A stretch of DNA of 64,000 nt from Burkholderia sp. Ac-20365 (GTDB lineage Bacteria > Pseudomonadota > Gammaproteobacteria > Burkholderiales > Burkholderiaceae), in contig NZ_JAAGPI010000011.1 in assembly GCF_017104715.1 (NCBI RefSeq), forward strand, positions 186,001-250,000, given 5' to 3'. Shown here piece by piece: positions 7,811 to 15,866 of the stretch. Position 1 is the stretch's first letter, and each line of letters begins with the position of its first letter. The notes under the pieces were generated by a model. That model made no database searches and had not been told where the DNA came from. It saw only the letters and a list, made by a program, of their open reading frames with translations. The position numbers were made by a program, and so were the translations under genes.

Positions 7811-9493
7811 TCATGCCTCCGCGCTGCGGCCCTTCAGGGCAAACATGCCCTGCGGACGCTTCTGGATGAACAGAACGATCAGCACCAGCACCGCGATTTT
7901 CGCGAGCACGGCGCCCCAGAACGGCTCGATAGCCTTGCTGACGAGTCCCAGCCCAAAGCCGCCGATCACCGTACCCGCCAGCTGACCGACGCCGCCCAGC
8001 ACGACCGCCATGAACGAATCGATGATGTAGCTCTGCCCCAGGTCCGGGCCGACATTGCCGATCTGCGACAGCGCGCAGCCGCCCAGACCCGCGATGCCCG
8101 CGCCGAACGCGAACGCATACGAGTCGACATACGCGGTCTTCACGCCGACGCACGCCGCCATGCGGCGATTCTGCGTGACGGCGCGCACGAACAGGCCGAG
8201 ACGCGTCTTCGTCAGCACCGCCCACGCAATGCCGACGACGATCAGCGAGAACGCGAGAATCGCGAGACGGTTGTACGGCAGGATCAGATTCGGCAGTACC
8301 GTGACGCCGCCGCTCATCCACGACGGGTTCACCACCTGCACGTTCTGCGCACCGAAGATCATCCGCGTCGCCTGAATCAGGATCAGGCTCACGCCAAACG
8401 TGGTCAGCAGCGTTTCGAGCGGACGTCCATAGAGATGCTTCAGCACGAGCCGCTCGAGCACGATGCCGACCAGCGCCGCCACCACGAACGAAGCGGGCAC
8501 GGCGATCAGCGGATACCAGTCGAACGCGCCCGGCATGTAGCGCTGCACGAGGTTCTGCACCACATACGTTGCGTATGCACCGATCATCAGGAACTCGCCG
8601 TGCGCCATGTTGATCACGCCGATCAGGCCGTATGTGATCGCCAGACCGAGCGCGGCGAGCAGCAGTACGCTGCCGAGCGACAGGCCCGCGAACAGCGTGC
8701 CCGCAATCTCGCTGCGGCGCTGGATCGAATCGAGCGCGTCGATGCCCGCCTGCGCGGTCGCGCGCACCTGGTCATCGCTTTCGACGAAGGTGCCGTCCGG
8801 CTTCTTCGCGACGAGCGGGCGCAACAGTTCGTACATGTCGAGATCATGTCGCGCGGCGACCAGCTTCACGGCTTCGAGGCGTTTTGTGGCGTCGCTGTCG
8901 TGCAGCGCCGTCATCGCCCACAACGTGTCGAGGCGCTTCTTCAACGCCGGGTCGGTTTCCTTCGCACGTGCTGCGTCGATCTGCGGCTTCATCGACGGAT
9001 CGGGATTTTGCAGCAGCGCGCTGATGGCAGCGGCGCGTTTCGCCGGATCGGTCGAATCGAGTTGCAGGCCTGACAGCGCGCCCGCGACTTTCGAGCGCAA
9101 CAGGTTGTTCAGCGTGATCGGCTGCGCATCGCCGGCGGCGACGGTTTTGCCCGTCACGGCATCGCGCGCGGTGTCGCCGTCCTGGATCAGCACGGCGCCG
9201 TTGTCGGTGGCGAGCGCGCTGTCTTCGGACAGCGCCTTCAGCAGCGCGAGCGACGGCGCGTCGTGATTCGCGATCAGCTTGTCGATGGCCGCGGACTTCG
9301 CGTCGAAATCGTCGCCTGCCAGCGGCGCGACTTCTTCCGTCGTCAGTGCATAAGCGCTCACGGGCGCGAGCACGGCAAGCGCGGCGCCGAGCGCGCACGA
9401 TGCGGCAACCAGACGCGCGCGGGTACTGAGGCCGCGCAGCGTGTCGGCGCAACGGGCCTTGAGCGAAGCGAGCGTGGAGAGTGAGTACGCCAT
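7811..9493 (-). CDS. urtB: Urea ABC transporter permease UrtB, with periplasmic N-terminal domain
   Basis: 560 residues from ATG at 9493 (MAYSLSTLASLKARC). A signal-like segment (about 30-50) is followed by a long polar periplasmic region (about 50-265, rich in Ala and Asp). The LivH-type permease then starts near GLSLGSVLLLAALGLAI and GVINMAHGEFLMIGAY. This two-part build is normal for UrtB. Upstream in-frame sequence crosses the urtA-urtB hairpins and is not coding. Confidence 0.94.
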   Translation of the reverse strand: MAYSLSTLASLKARCADTLRGLSTRARLVAASCALGAALAVLAPVSAYALTTEEVAPLAGDDFDAKSAAIDKLIANHDAPSLALLKALSEDSALATDNGAVLIQDGDTARDAVTGKTVAAGDAQPITLNNLLRSKVAGALSGLQLDSTDPAKRAAAISALLQNPDPSMKPQIDAARAKETDPALKKRLDTLWAMTALHDSDATKRLEAVKLVAARHDLDMYELLRPLVAKKPDGTFVESDDQVRATAQAGIDALDSIQRRSEIAGTLFAGLSLGSVLLLAALGLAITYGLIGVINMAHGEFLMIGAYATYVVQNLVQRYMPGAFDWYPLIAVPASFVVAALVGIVLERLVLKHLYGRPLETLLTTFGVSLILIQATRMIFGAQNVQVVNPSWMSGGVTVLPNLILPYNRLAILAFSLIVVGIAWAVLTKTRLGLFVRAVTQNRRMAACVGVKTAYVDSYAFAFGAGIAGLGGCALSQIGNVGPDLGQSYIIDSFMAVVLGGVGQLAGTVIGGFGLGLVSKAIEPFWGAVLAKIAVLVLIVLFIQKRPQGMFALKGRSAEA

Positions 9494-9523
9494 AGTGGTC
9501 TTGAGAAGAAAGCCAGCAGGCAG

Positions 9524-9574
9524 GCGCGCGATGCCCTCGCATCGAAAAAGGGCGGGCGCAAGGGCATCGCGCGC
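9524..9574 (-). promoter_or_regulatory. Long hairpin in the urtA-urtB gap
   Basis: A perfect 14-bp inverted repeat (GCGCGCGATGCCCT at 9524-9537, its complement at 9561-9574) with a 23-base loop, 30 bp before urtB. There is no following U-run, so it is more likely an RNA-stability or attenuation element than a full terminator. Confidence 0.6.
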
Positions 9575-9624
9575 TTGCATTGCGCATGGCATCGATGGCT
9601 CGCATCGACGCCATGCTGCGTCAG

Positions 9625-9653
9625 CCGGTGCGCCGTTCCGCACGGCGCACCGG
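9625..9653 (-). promoter_or_regulatory. Hairpin just after the urtA stop
   Basis: A perfect 12-bp stem (CCGGTGCGCCGT and its complement, loop TCCGC) begins 13 bases after the urtA stop. It has no U-run. Such stems after binding-protein genes commonly protect the upstream message and so keep the binding protein in excess of the permease. That role is inferred here. Confidence 0.6.
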
Positions 9654-9665
9654 TGCGTCGTTACG

Positions 9666-10967
9666 TCATGCCACGCGCGCGCGGCGGCGCAGGAACTCCG
9701 GAATCGAGCTGACGACATCCGGCTTGCCCTGGTTGCCCGCGATATACGGGCTCCACGGCTGCGCACGGATTGCCGTCTTGGTCTTCCACACCACGTTGAA
9801 CTGGCCATCGGCGCGCACTTCACCGATCATCACCGGCTTGTGCAGATGGTGGTTTCCGTCCATCTCGAGCGTGAAGCCCGACGGTGCGGCGAACTTCTGG
9901 CCGACCATCGCGACGCGCACCTTGTCGACATCGGTGCTCTTCGCTTTTTCGACAGCCTGCTTCCACATATGGATACCGACATAGGTCGCTTCCATCGGGT
10001 CATTGGTTACGCGCTTCGTGCCGCCCGGCAGGTTTTGCGACTTGACCCACTCGGCCCACTGTTCCTTGAACTTCGTGTTCGACGGACCCTTCACCGACAT
10101 GAAGTAGTTCCATGCCGCGAGGTTGCCGACCAGCGGCTTCGTGTCGATGCCGCGCAGTTCTTCTTCACCGACCGAGAATGCCACCACGGGCACATCCGTC
10201 GCCTTCAGCCCCTGGTTGCCCAGTTCCTTGTAGAACGGCACGTTCGAGTCGCCGTTCACCGTCGAGATCACGCAGGTTTTGCCGCCTTGCGAGAAAGTCT
10301 TGATGCTCGCGACGATGGTCTGATAGTCGCTGTGGCCAAACGGCGTGTAGACCTCCTGGATGTCGGTTTCGGCGACACCTTTCGACTTGAGGAAGGCGCG
10401 CAGAATCTTGTTGGTCGTACGTGGATACACATAGTCGGTACCGAGCAGGAAGAAGCGCTTGGCGCCGCCGCCTTCGGCGCTCATCAGGTATTCGGTGGCG
10501 GGGATCGCCTGCTGGTTCGGCGCCGCGCCCGTGTAGAACACGTTGCGCGACATCTCTTCGCCTTCGTACTGCACCGGGTAGAACAGCAGGCCGTTCAGTT
10601 CCTCGAATACGGGCAGCACCGATTTGCGCGAGACCGACGTCCAGCAGCCGAACACACACGCGACCTTGTCCTGCGTCAGCAGACCGCGAGCCTTCTCGGC
10701 GAACAGCGGCCAGTTCGATGCGGGATCGACCACGACGGGCTCGAGCTTGCGGCCCATCACGCCGCCGCTCGCGTTGATCTCGGCGATCGTCATCAGGGCG
10801 GTGTCTTTCAGCGACGTCTCCGAGATGGCCATCGTGCCCGACAGGGAGTGCAGGATGCCGACCTTGATCGGGCCACTGTTCGACTGGGCATGCGCGAAAG
10901 GAACCTTGCCCGCGAGCGCGAGCGCGCCCGACATGGAGCCGAGCTTCAGCAGACTGCGACGTTTCAT
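9666..10967 (-). CDS. urtA: Urea ABC transporter substrate-binding protein UrtA
   Basis: 433-residue periplasmic urea receptor. The N-terminus MKRRSLLKLGSMSGALALAG has an Arg-Arg motif and short hydrophobic stretch, like a Tat signal, and ends FAHAQ. The mature part opens IKVGILHSLSGTMAISE, typical of the amide/urea binding subfamily, and includes VFGCWTSVSRKSVLPVFEE. It is first in the urt operon, with a sigma-54 promoter about 100 bp upstream and two hairpins downstream. Confidence 0.96.
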   Translation of the reverse strand: MKRRSLLKLGSMSGALALAGKVPFAHAQSNSGPIKVGILHSLSGTMAISETSLKDTALMTIAEINASGGVMGRKLEPVVVDPASNWPLFAEKARGLLTQDKVACVFGCWTSVSRKSVLPVFEELNGLLFYPVQYEGEEMSRNVFYTGAAPNQQAIPATEYLMSAEGGGAKRFFLLGTDYVYPRTTNKILRAFLKSKGVAETDIQEVYTPFGHSDYQTIVASIKTFSQGGKTCVISTVNGDSNVPFYKELGNQGLKATDVPVVAFSVGEEELRGIDTKPLVGNLAAWNYFMSVKGPSNTKFKEQWAEWVKSQNLPGGTKRVTNDPMEATYVGIHMWKQAVEKAKSTDVDKVRVAMVGQKFAAPSGFTLEMDGNHHLHKPVMIGEVRADGQFNVVWKTKTAIRAQPWSPYIAGNQGKPDVVSSIPEFLRRRARVA

Positions 10968-11068
10968 GTGCTTCCCCTTGCCTTAGATGGATGGTGAGTG
11001 GCGGACGAACGGCGTGCGTCCAATCCTTGTTTTGCGTTGTGTGTGCAGGCGCTTGCCGGGCCGGATAC

Positions 11069-11085
11069 TGCAAGGCATGTGCCAA
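11069..11085 (-). promoter_or_regulatory. Sigma-54 promoter for the urt operon
   Basis: Reading the minus strand, TTGGCAC, five bases (ATGCC), then TTGCA match the -24/-12 consensus with exact spacing. Transcription would start near 11058, leaving about a 90-base leader before urtA. Sigma-54 control fits nitrogen-regulated urea uptake. A TGCACCA half-site at 11185-11191, about 100 bp upstream, resembles half of an NtrC box, but a full palindrome was not found. Confidence 0.8.
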
Positions 11086-11373
11086 CTTTGCGGCAGGCGC
11101 TTCAATACACGCTTTGCTTGCTGCAAAGCGGCTTGCTGGCGGTGCGGCAACCTGTGGCGTTATGCGCTTTGAGCGCGAAAGCGGTGCACCAGAACGGAGT
11201 TCGCCTCGTTCAGGTGCGCGCCGCGCTGCAACGGAGCGTGCGCGGCGATTCCTCATATTTCCGGGCGCGACAGCGGTGCATTGCCGCTGCGCTGTTGTGC
11301 ATCAATAAGTGGACGGCAGTAGCGAACTCGTCTGCACGGTCGCAGAGGAGCTGGACGGGAAGGCAGATGTGAA

Positions 11374-11406
11374 AACGGCGCACGGGTGAATGGCCCGTGC
11401 GCCGTT
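11374..11406 (-). terminator. Rho-independent terminator after the DUF2844-DUF3443 operon
   Basis: Stem AACGGCGCACGGG with its near-exact complement around a short loop, followed on the minus strand by TTTTC. It lies about 35 bp past the DUF3443 stop. Confidence 0.8.
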
Positions 11407-11440
11407 ATTGTTGTCCTGCGGTTCGTGAGTGTCGCGTCGA

Positions 11441-12844
11441 TCAGAACGCTACGTAAGGGCCCATCTGCGTGCCGGCCTGCACGCCGCTCAATGCCGTGTA
11501 GACGTTGCGTCCATAGAAGAACGGCAGGCCCCAGATGAATATCGCGGAAGCGGGCGCACCGAGGTTGTCATGCGCGGCATAGCCGAGATCGAACAGGCTC
11601 TGGGCATTCGCTATCGAAAAGCCGATGGACGATTGGACGTTGCCCGCATTCGACATCATCGTCGCGCTCAGACTCTGCAAGGTGGCGGGCATGTACCAGC
11701 CGGACAGCACGGGCAGCGTGCTGTCCGGAAAGAACAGCCCGTTCGACCCGCTGTCCACGATGCTGGTCATCGTCCTGTCCTTGTAGTCCGACGTGAACGC
11801 GCCGCGATCCGAGACGGCGAGGAAGGTCGGCCACGACGGCAACGCATTGTTGCCGCGCGTGCCGATGCCGAACACCAGTTCTCCCGTGACGCTTGCCCGG
11901 CCCGTTGGCGGCAGCATCGGCAGACGGATGATCGTGCCGTTGTTGTCGGTCGCGAAGGCAGCGACGGGGTTGGCCGTCTGCCGGTCGAGCGGCACGCGTG
12001 CGGCCGTGCAGGAAGACGGCGTCGGGCAGTAGTAGTAAGTGGCCGGGAGCGCGTAGCGCGCGGCATCGGGATAGTCCTGCGCCAGATGCCCGATCCCGAC
12101 GATGCCGTTCGCGCCGAGCGCTGCGACTGTGTTCAATCCCGCGCCGCGCGAACTGCAGTCGGTGGGCGTCGTCGCGAATACGCTGTCGCCGATCAACTGG
12201 ACGGGAATGCCGCTCGCCGTTTTCTTGCCGATCGTGACGTCGGCGGCGCGCGTCGAGCCCCACGTGTAGCCCGATGCGAAGAGCGCGCATTGCGCAATCG
12301 CAGCCTTGCCCGTCGAATCGTTGCTGGCGCCCGTCTGCAGCGGCAACCTGTCGCCGAACGCCGCGCCTAGCGCCGATGCGATCACGCGCACGCCGACCGA
12401 GCCGGTGTCGAGCAGCATGTGATCGACGCTCGTGCATTGCGAAGCGTCCTGCTTGCCGGGCACGCAGAATGTGACGCTGACATACGGCATGTTCACGACC
12501 CGGCCGACATTGCTGTCGATGACGATCGGGACCGTGTTGTCCGCGGCCTGGACGGGCGATGGGGTGTCGTTGCCGCCCGTTGTGCCTGTCCCGCTTGCGG
12601 GGTCGACGCCGGCAGGCGTGCTGGCTGCTGCGGGGGGGCTTGCTGGCGTCTCCGGGGTCAATCCAGACGGGCTGCTTGCAGGCGTATCCTGCGTGTTCGC
12701 TGGTTTGGCGGGAGAGATGTTGCTGACGGGAGCACCGTTACCACTACCGCCATTGTCGCTGCCACCGCCGCCGCACGCCGTGATCGCGACGCTCGCCGCG
12801 ATCAGCGCGGCAAGGAGTGTGTTATCGGGAAAAAGGCGTTTCAT
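11441..12844 (-). CDS. DUF3443 lipoprotein with two pepsin-like DTG/DSG motifs
   Basis: 467 residues from ATG 12844 (MKRLFPDNTLLAALI). A lipoprotein signal ends at ITAC (Cys24). A Pro/Ser/Thr/Gly-rich linker (about 25-105) precedes the domain known as DUF3443, of undescribed function. Within it are LLDTGS (Asp146) and IVDSGS (Asp364), plus GANGIVGIGHL near 245, ELVFGIG near 322 and IWGLPFFYGRNVY near 436. Their order and surroundings resemble pepsin-fold aspartic peptidases (DTG, G-I-L-G-L-G, DSG, then the hydrophobic LGD-like segment). Catalysis is inference. The start overlaps the DUF2844 stop by four bases, so the two are made together. Confidence 0.85.
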   Translation of the reverse strand: MKRLFPDNTLLAALIAASVAITACGGGGSDNGGSGNGAPVSNISPAKPANTQDTPASSPSGLTPETPASPPAAASTPAGVDPASGTGTTGGNDTPSPVQAADNTVPIVIDSNVGRVVNMPYVSVTFCVPGKQDASQCTSVDHMLLDTGSVGVRVIASALGAAFGDRLPLQTGASNDSTGKAAIAQCALFASGYTWGSTRAADVTIGKKTASGIPVQLIGDSVFATTPTDCSSRGAGLNTVAALGANGIVGIGHLAQDYPDAARYALPATYYYCPTPSSCTAARVPLDRQTANPVAAFATDNNGTIIRLPMLPPTGRASVTGELVFGIGTRGNNALPSWPTFLAVSDRGAFTSDYKDRTMTSIVDSGSNGLFFPDSTLPVLSGWYMPATLQSLSATMMSNAGNVQSSIGFSIANAQSLFDLGYAAHDNLGAPASAIFIWGLPFFYGRNVYTALSGVQAGTQMGPYVAF

Positions 12845-13290
12845 TGCAGCGCCTCCACCTTCACATCCGCGGGCACGAGTCGCGGCACATAGGCCCGGCC
12901 CGCGAATACGCCCTGATGTCCGAACGACTCGATCTGCAATTCGCCATCGCGTGCGATCAACGGACCCGTGCCACGCGCGACGCGCTGACCTGCCGCGACC
13001 AGGTTCGGAAAGTAGCTGCCGAGCAGCGCCTGCATATCGGGCTGCGTTGGGCCTTGCCACGTGAGCGCGAACACGATATTCGACGACGTCGCGTATTCGC
13101 GGATCGTGACGCCCTCAGCGCTTTGCGATTCGTGGATGGTGTACGGCGCCGCGGACGTCGCGCCGGATGATGCGGCACGCAGCGCGGGCTGCGGCGTGTG
13201 GGTATCCGCTGACGGCGCTGCGCCGAGCGTCGCGTAGCAGACGATGGGCGACAGCAACACCAGCGTCGCTACGATCCTGATCGTTTTCAT
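12841..13290 (-). CDS. DUF2844 exported protein
   Basis: 149 residues with a signal peptide (about 1-24, ending CYATLGAA). The conserved part runs YTIHESQSAEGVTIREYAT then FALTWQGPTQPDMQALLG. DUF2844 has no described function but is repeatedly found next to DUF3443 in Burkholderiaceae. Here it is first in the pair, with an ATGA overlap into the DUF3443 gene. If the partner is a protease, this could be its substrate, inhibitor or folding helper. That is a guess from context. Confidence 0.85.
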   Translation of the reverse strand: MKTIRIVATLVLLSPIVCYATLGAAPSADTHTPQPALRAASSGATSAAPYTIHESQSAEGVTIREYATSSNIVFALTWQGPTQPDMQALLGSYFPNLVAAGQRVARGTGPLIARDGELQIESFGHQGVFAGRAYVPRLVPADVKVEALQ

Positions 13291-13441
13291 ACAGTCATGC
13301 CCCGGAAAGGAAACACGCTATGGTGGTCGATCGATGATCAGGATGGCGTAGTAATGCGCTGAACGTGTGCCTGAAAATTCCGAAACGGTGAAGGAAACAG
13401 CTGACGTGTGCTGCTCTGCTCAACACGCACAAAGGACGCAC

Positions 13442-13472
13442 AAACAAAAACGCGCCGGTTTTCACCGGCGCG
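13442..13472 (-). terminator. Rho-independent terminator after the rhodanese gene
   Basis: Stem CGCGCCGG with its exact complement around TTTTCA at 13451-13472, followed on the minus strand by a T-rich run. It ends the PCMT-rhodanese message. Confidence 0.85.
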
Positions 13473-13502
13473 TCGGATGCTGCAGCGTAAAGCGAAGAAC
13501 GC

Positions 13503-13826
13503 TCAGTAAGTCGGCACGGAAGGGTCGACCTGACGCGACCACGCGTCGATGCCGCCGTACAGGTTGAACACGTCCTTGTGGCCGCGCGATTCGAGGAACA
13601 TCGCGACCTGCGCGCTGCGTGCGCCGTGATGGCAGATGCAGACGATCTGCACGTCATCGTCGAGTTCTTCGCTGCGCGCAGGAATCTCGCGCATCGGAAT
13701 CGACACGCTGCCAGCGATCTTCGCCGTTTCGATTTCCCACGGTTCGCGCACGTCGAGCAGCACGGGGGTGGGGCGCGATTTATCGGCGAGCCATTCGGCG
13801 AGGGCGGAAGCGGTCAGGTTTTGCAT
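13503..13826 (-). CDS. Single-domain rhodanese-like sulfurtransferase
   Basis: 107 residues, one rhodanese domain: LLDVREPWEIETAKIAGS near 23-40, then the active loop CHHGARS with Cys65, and the closing FNLYGGIDAW. Such proteins carry a persulfide on the loop Cys and pass sulfur or act in detoxification; the acceptor is unknown. It lies 32 bp after the PCMT-like gene and is followed by a clear terminator, so the two form a short operon. Confidence 0.93.
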   Translation of the reverse strand: MQNLTASALAEWLADKSRPTPVLLDVREPWEIETAKIAGSVSIPMREIPARSEELDDDVQIVCICHHGARSAQVAMFLESRGHKDVFNLYGGIDAWSRQVDPSVPTY

Positions 13827-13858
13827 CGTCGGTCTCGGGTAGTGCCTGGAGATAGTGC

Positions 13859-14512
13859 TTAGAACTTGAAACGCGGTGCGTGCACGGCGTTTTGCAGCGG
13901 TTCGACGTAGGTTTCGAACACGTCGGCGATACGGAACTGCTTCTCGTCGACGCGCGTGATGATCTGCGCCTTCATGACAGGCGCCGTGCCGACGAATGCA
14001 GCAAGACGGCCGCCCACTTTCAGATGCTCGAGGATTTCCTGCGGCAGCACGGGCAGGCCGCCCGACACGCAGATCACGTCGTACGGCGCCGCTGCGCCCC
14101 AGCCGCGCGCGCCGTCGCCCGTTGCGACTTCGGCGTTCAGCACGCCGTTTGCCGCCAGGTTCGCCTTAGCCAGTTCGGCCAGTTCCGGTTCGATATCGAT
14201 GGTGAGCACGTGCTGTGCGCGGTGCGCGAGCAGCGCGGCCATGTAGCCCGAACCTGCGCCGATCTCCAGCACGCTTTCGTGCTTCTTCACCGCCAGTTCC
14301 TGCAGCACGCGAGCCTCGATGCGCGGCGCGAGCATATGCTGGCCGGCGGGCAACGGAACTTCGAAATCGACGAACGCCAGCTCGCGGTAGGCGGCGGGCA
14401 CGAAGTTCTCACGCTTGACGATCGACAGCAGATTCAGCACGTCCTGGTCTAGCACTTCCCACGGACGGATTTGCTGTTCAATCATGTTGAAACGCGCTTG
14501 CTCGATGTTCAT
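13859..14512 (-). CDS. PCMT-family (protein-L-isoaspartate O-methyltransferase-like) protein
   Basis: 217 residues with the SAM-binding motif VLEIGAGSGYMAALL (about 81-95) and the family opening IEQQIRPWEVLD. True repair enzymes carry a Thr-Ile-Ser stretch after GQ in the substrate loop. Here it reads AGQHMLAPRIEARVL, so isoaspartate repair is doubtful even though the fold is clear. A TACAAT hexamer on the minus strand at 14604-14609 could be its -10 box. It is co-transcribed with the rhodanese. Confidence 0.9.
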   Translation of the reverse strand: MNIEQARFNMIEQQIRPWEVLDQDVLNLLSIVKRENFVPAAYRELAFVDFEVPLPAGQHMLAPRIEARVLQELAVKKHESVLEIGAGSGYMAALLAHRAQHVLTIDIEPELAELAKANLAANGVLNAEVATGDGARGWGAAAPYDVICVSGGLPVLPQEILEHLKVGGRLAAFVGTAPVMKAQIITRVDEKQFRIADVFETYVEPLQNAVHAPRFKF

Positions 14513-14737
14513 GATCAGTTCGGCGGTGTGGTTGAGACGCGGGCAGCGGGATGCACCGGATGTATTGAGGGGACCACTGCTCCCGCTATTCGTTAACTTG
14601 AGAATTGTACCAAAGCGCGCGCCGATGACGGTGTCTCGCGGGCAGGTTGACTGCAGGCGCGTGGTTTTCCATTGTGCAGTGCGGCTCGGTGAAAGTCCCT
14701 ACGCGATCGGGCTTGCGATTCCTGCCTGTGTCGACCA

Positions 14738-14759
14738 AAAATGTAATCGATTACATTTT
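14738..14759. promoter_or_regulatory. Perfect 22-bp palindromic operator, probable LacI-family site
   Basis: AAAATGTAATC followed by its exact complement, centred on the CpG expected of LacI/GalR operators. It sits 15 bp before the GTG start of the LacI-type regulator, so it probably mediates autoregulation and sugar-responsive control of the operon. Confidence 0.85.
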
Positions 14760-14773
14760 GAGGGCCAAAGCCG

Positions 14774-15853
14774 GTGGACAAACCGTCCCAGCGTGACCTG
14801 CGAGCGACGACATCTGGCGCGGCCGAGCCTGCTCAGGACGGCCCGGCGCGGGGCGCAGCGGAAGGTCTCTCGATTGCCGGCGTGGCCGAGCAGGCGGGCG
14901 TATCGGTGGCGACGGTGTCGCGCGTGCTGAACGGGCATTCGAACGTGCGCCCCGCAACGCGCGACAAAGTGCTCGCGGCGGTGGCGACGAGCGGCTACCG
15001 CGTCAACGAACTCGCGCGCAATCTGCGCACGGCCGAAAGCCGCCTGTTGCTGACGATGGTGCCCGACGTCGGCAACCCGTTTTATGCAGAAGTGATTCGC
15101 GGCATCGATACGGTGGCGCGCCAGCATGGCTACTTCATGTTGCTGTGCGATACGGGCGCCGACGCGGGCCGCGAGCGCAGCTACTTCGATCTGCTGCGCC
15201 GCCGCCGCGCGGACGGCGCGATCTGTCTCGATCCGGCGACGGTGCAGCAGGCATTGGCCGAGGAATCGAATGCGTTGCCGTGGGTTGCGTGCTGCGAGTT
15301 CGATTCGTCGGTGGGCGTGCCGTATGTCGGTATCGACAACTATCGCGCGGCGGGCGACGCGGTGCGCCATCTGCTCGCGCGCGGCCACCGGCGCATCGCG
15401 CTGATCAATTCCGACGATCACTATCTGTACGCGCAGCAGCGCCAGCAAGGCTATCTCGATGCTTTGCGCGACGCGGGCCTTGCTGTTGACGAACGCTGGC
15501 GTCTGAATGTGAACAGTCTCGACTATGAAGCGGGCGCATCGGCGGCCGCGTTGCTGATGACACACGCCGATGCGCCGACGGCCATCTTTGCCGTATCGGA
15601 CACGCTTGCGATCGGTGTGATCGCGGGCTTGCGCAGCGTCGGCAAGCGCGTGCCCGACGATGTCGCCGTGGTGGGCTTCGACGATATCTCGCTTGCCGCG
15701 CAGATCGATCCGCCGTTGACGACGATCGCGCAGCCGATGCACGAGCTTGGCGAAACGGCTGCGCGCCTGTTGCTGCAGCGTCTCGCGAATCCGCTTGAGA
15801 ACGTGCCGGGCGTGTTGCTGCCGCATCGGCTCGTGGTCAGACAGAGCGCCTGA
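14774..15853 (+). CDS. LacI-family transcriptional regulator of the adjoining sugar operon
   Basis: 359 residues from a GTG start. A polar tail of about 30 residues precedes the helix-turn-helix and hinge (LSIAGVAEQAGVSVATVSRV, then LNGHSNVRPATRD). After it comes a periplasmic-binding-protein-like sensor domain (LLLTMVPDVGNPFYAEVIRG through DDVAVVGFDDISLAAQIDP). It is first in a co-directional set with a ribose-type ABC transporter and two catabolic enzymes, so its effector is probably the transported sugar or a derivative. A perfect palindrome stands just upstream. Confidence 0.93.
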   Translation: MDKPSQRDLRATTSGAAEPAQDGPARGAAEGLSIAGVAEQAGVSVATVSRVLNGHSNVRPATRDKVLAAVATSGYRVNELARNLRTAESRLLLTMVPDVGNPFYAEVIRGIDTVARQHGYFMLLCDTGADAGRERSYFDLLRRRRADGAICLDPATVQQALAEESNALPWVACCEFDSSVGVPYVGIDNYRAAGDAVRHLLARGHRRIALINSDDHYLYAQQRQQGYLDALRDAGLAVDERWRLNVNSLDYEAGASAAALLMTHADAPTAIFAVSDTLAIGVIAGLRSVGKRVPDDVAVVGFDDISLAAQIDPPLTTIAQPMHELGETAARLLLQRLANPLENVPGVLLPHRLVVRQSA

Positions 15854-15866
15854 GAGGAAACCCGCG

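Larger units (their letters stand above)
10968..11440. other. Intergenic region upstream of urtA
   Basis: 473 bp without a credible gene. It holds the sigma-54 promoter and the terminator listed separately. The rest (about 11086-11370) is probably enhancer and spacer sequence. Short reading frames here lack ribosome sites and family features. Confidence 0.7.
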
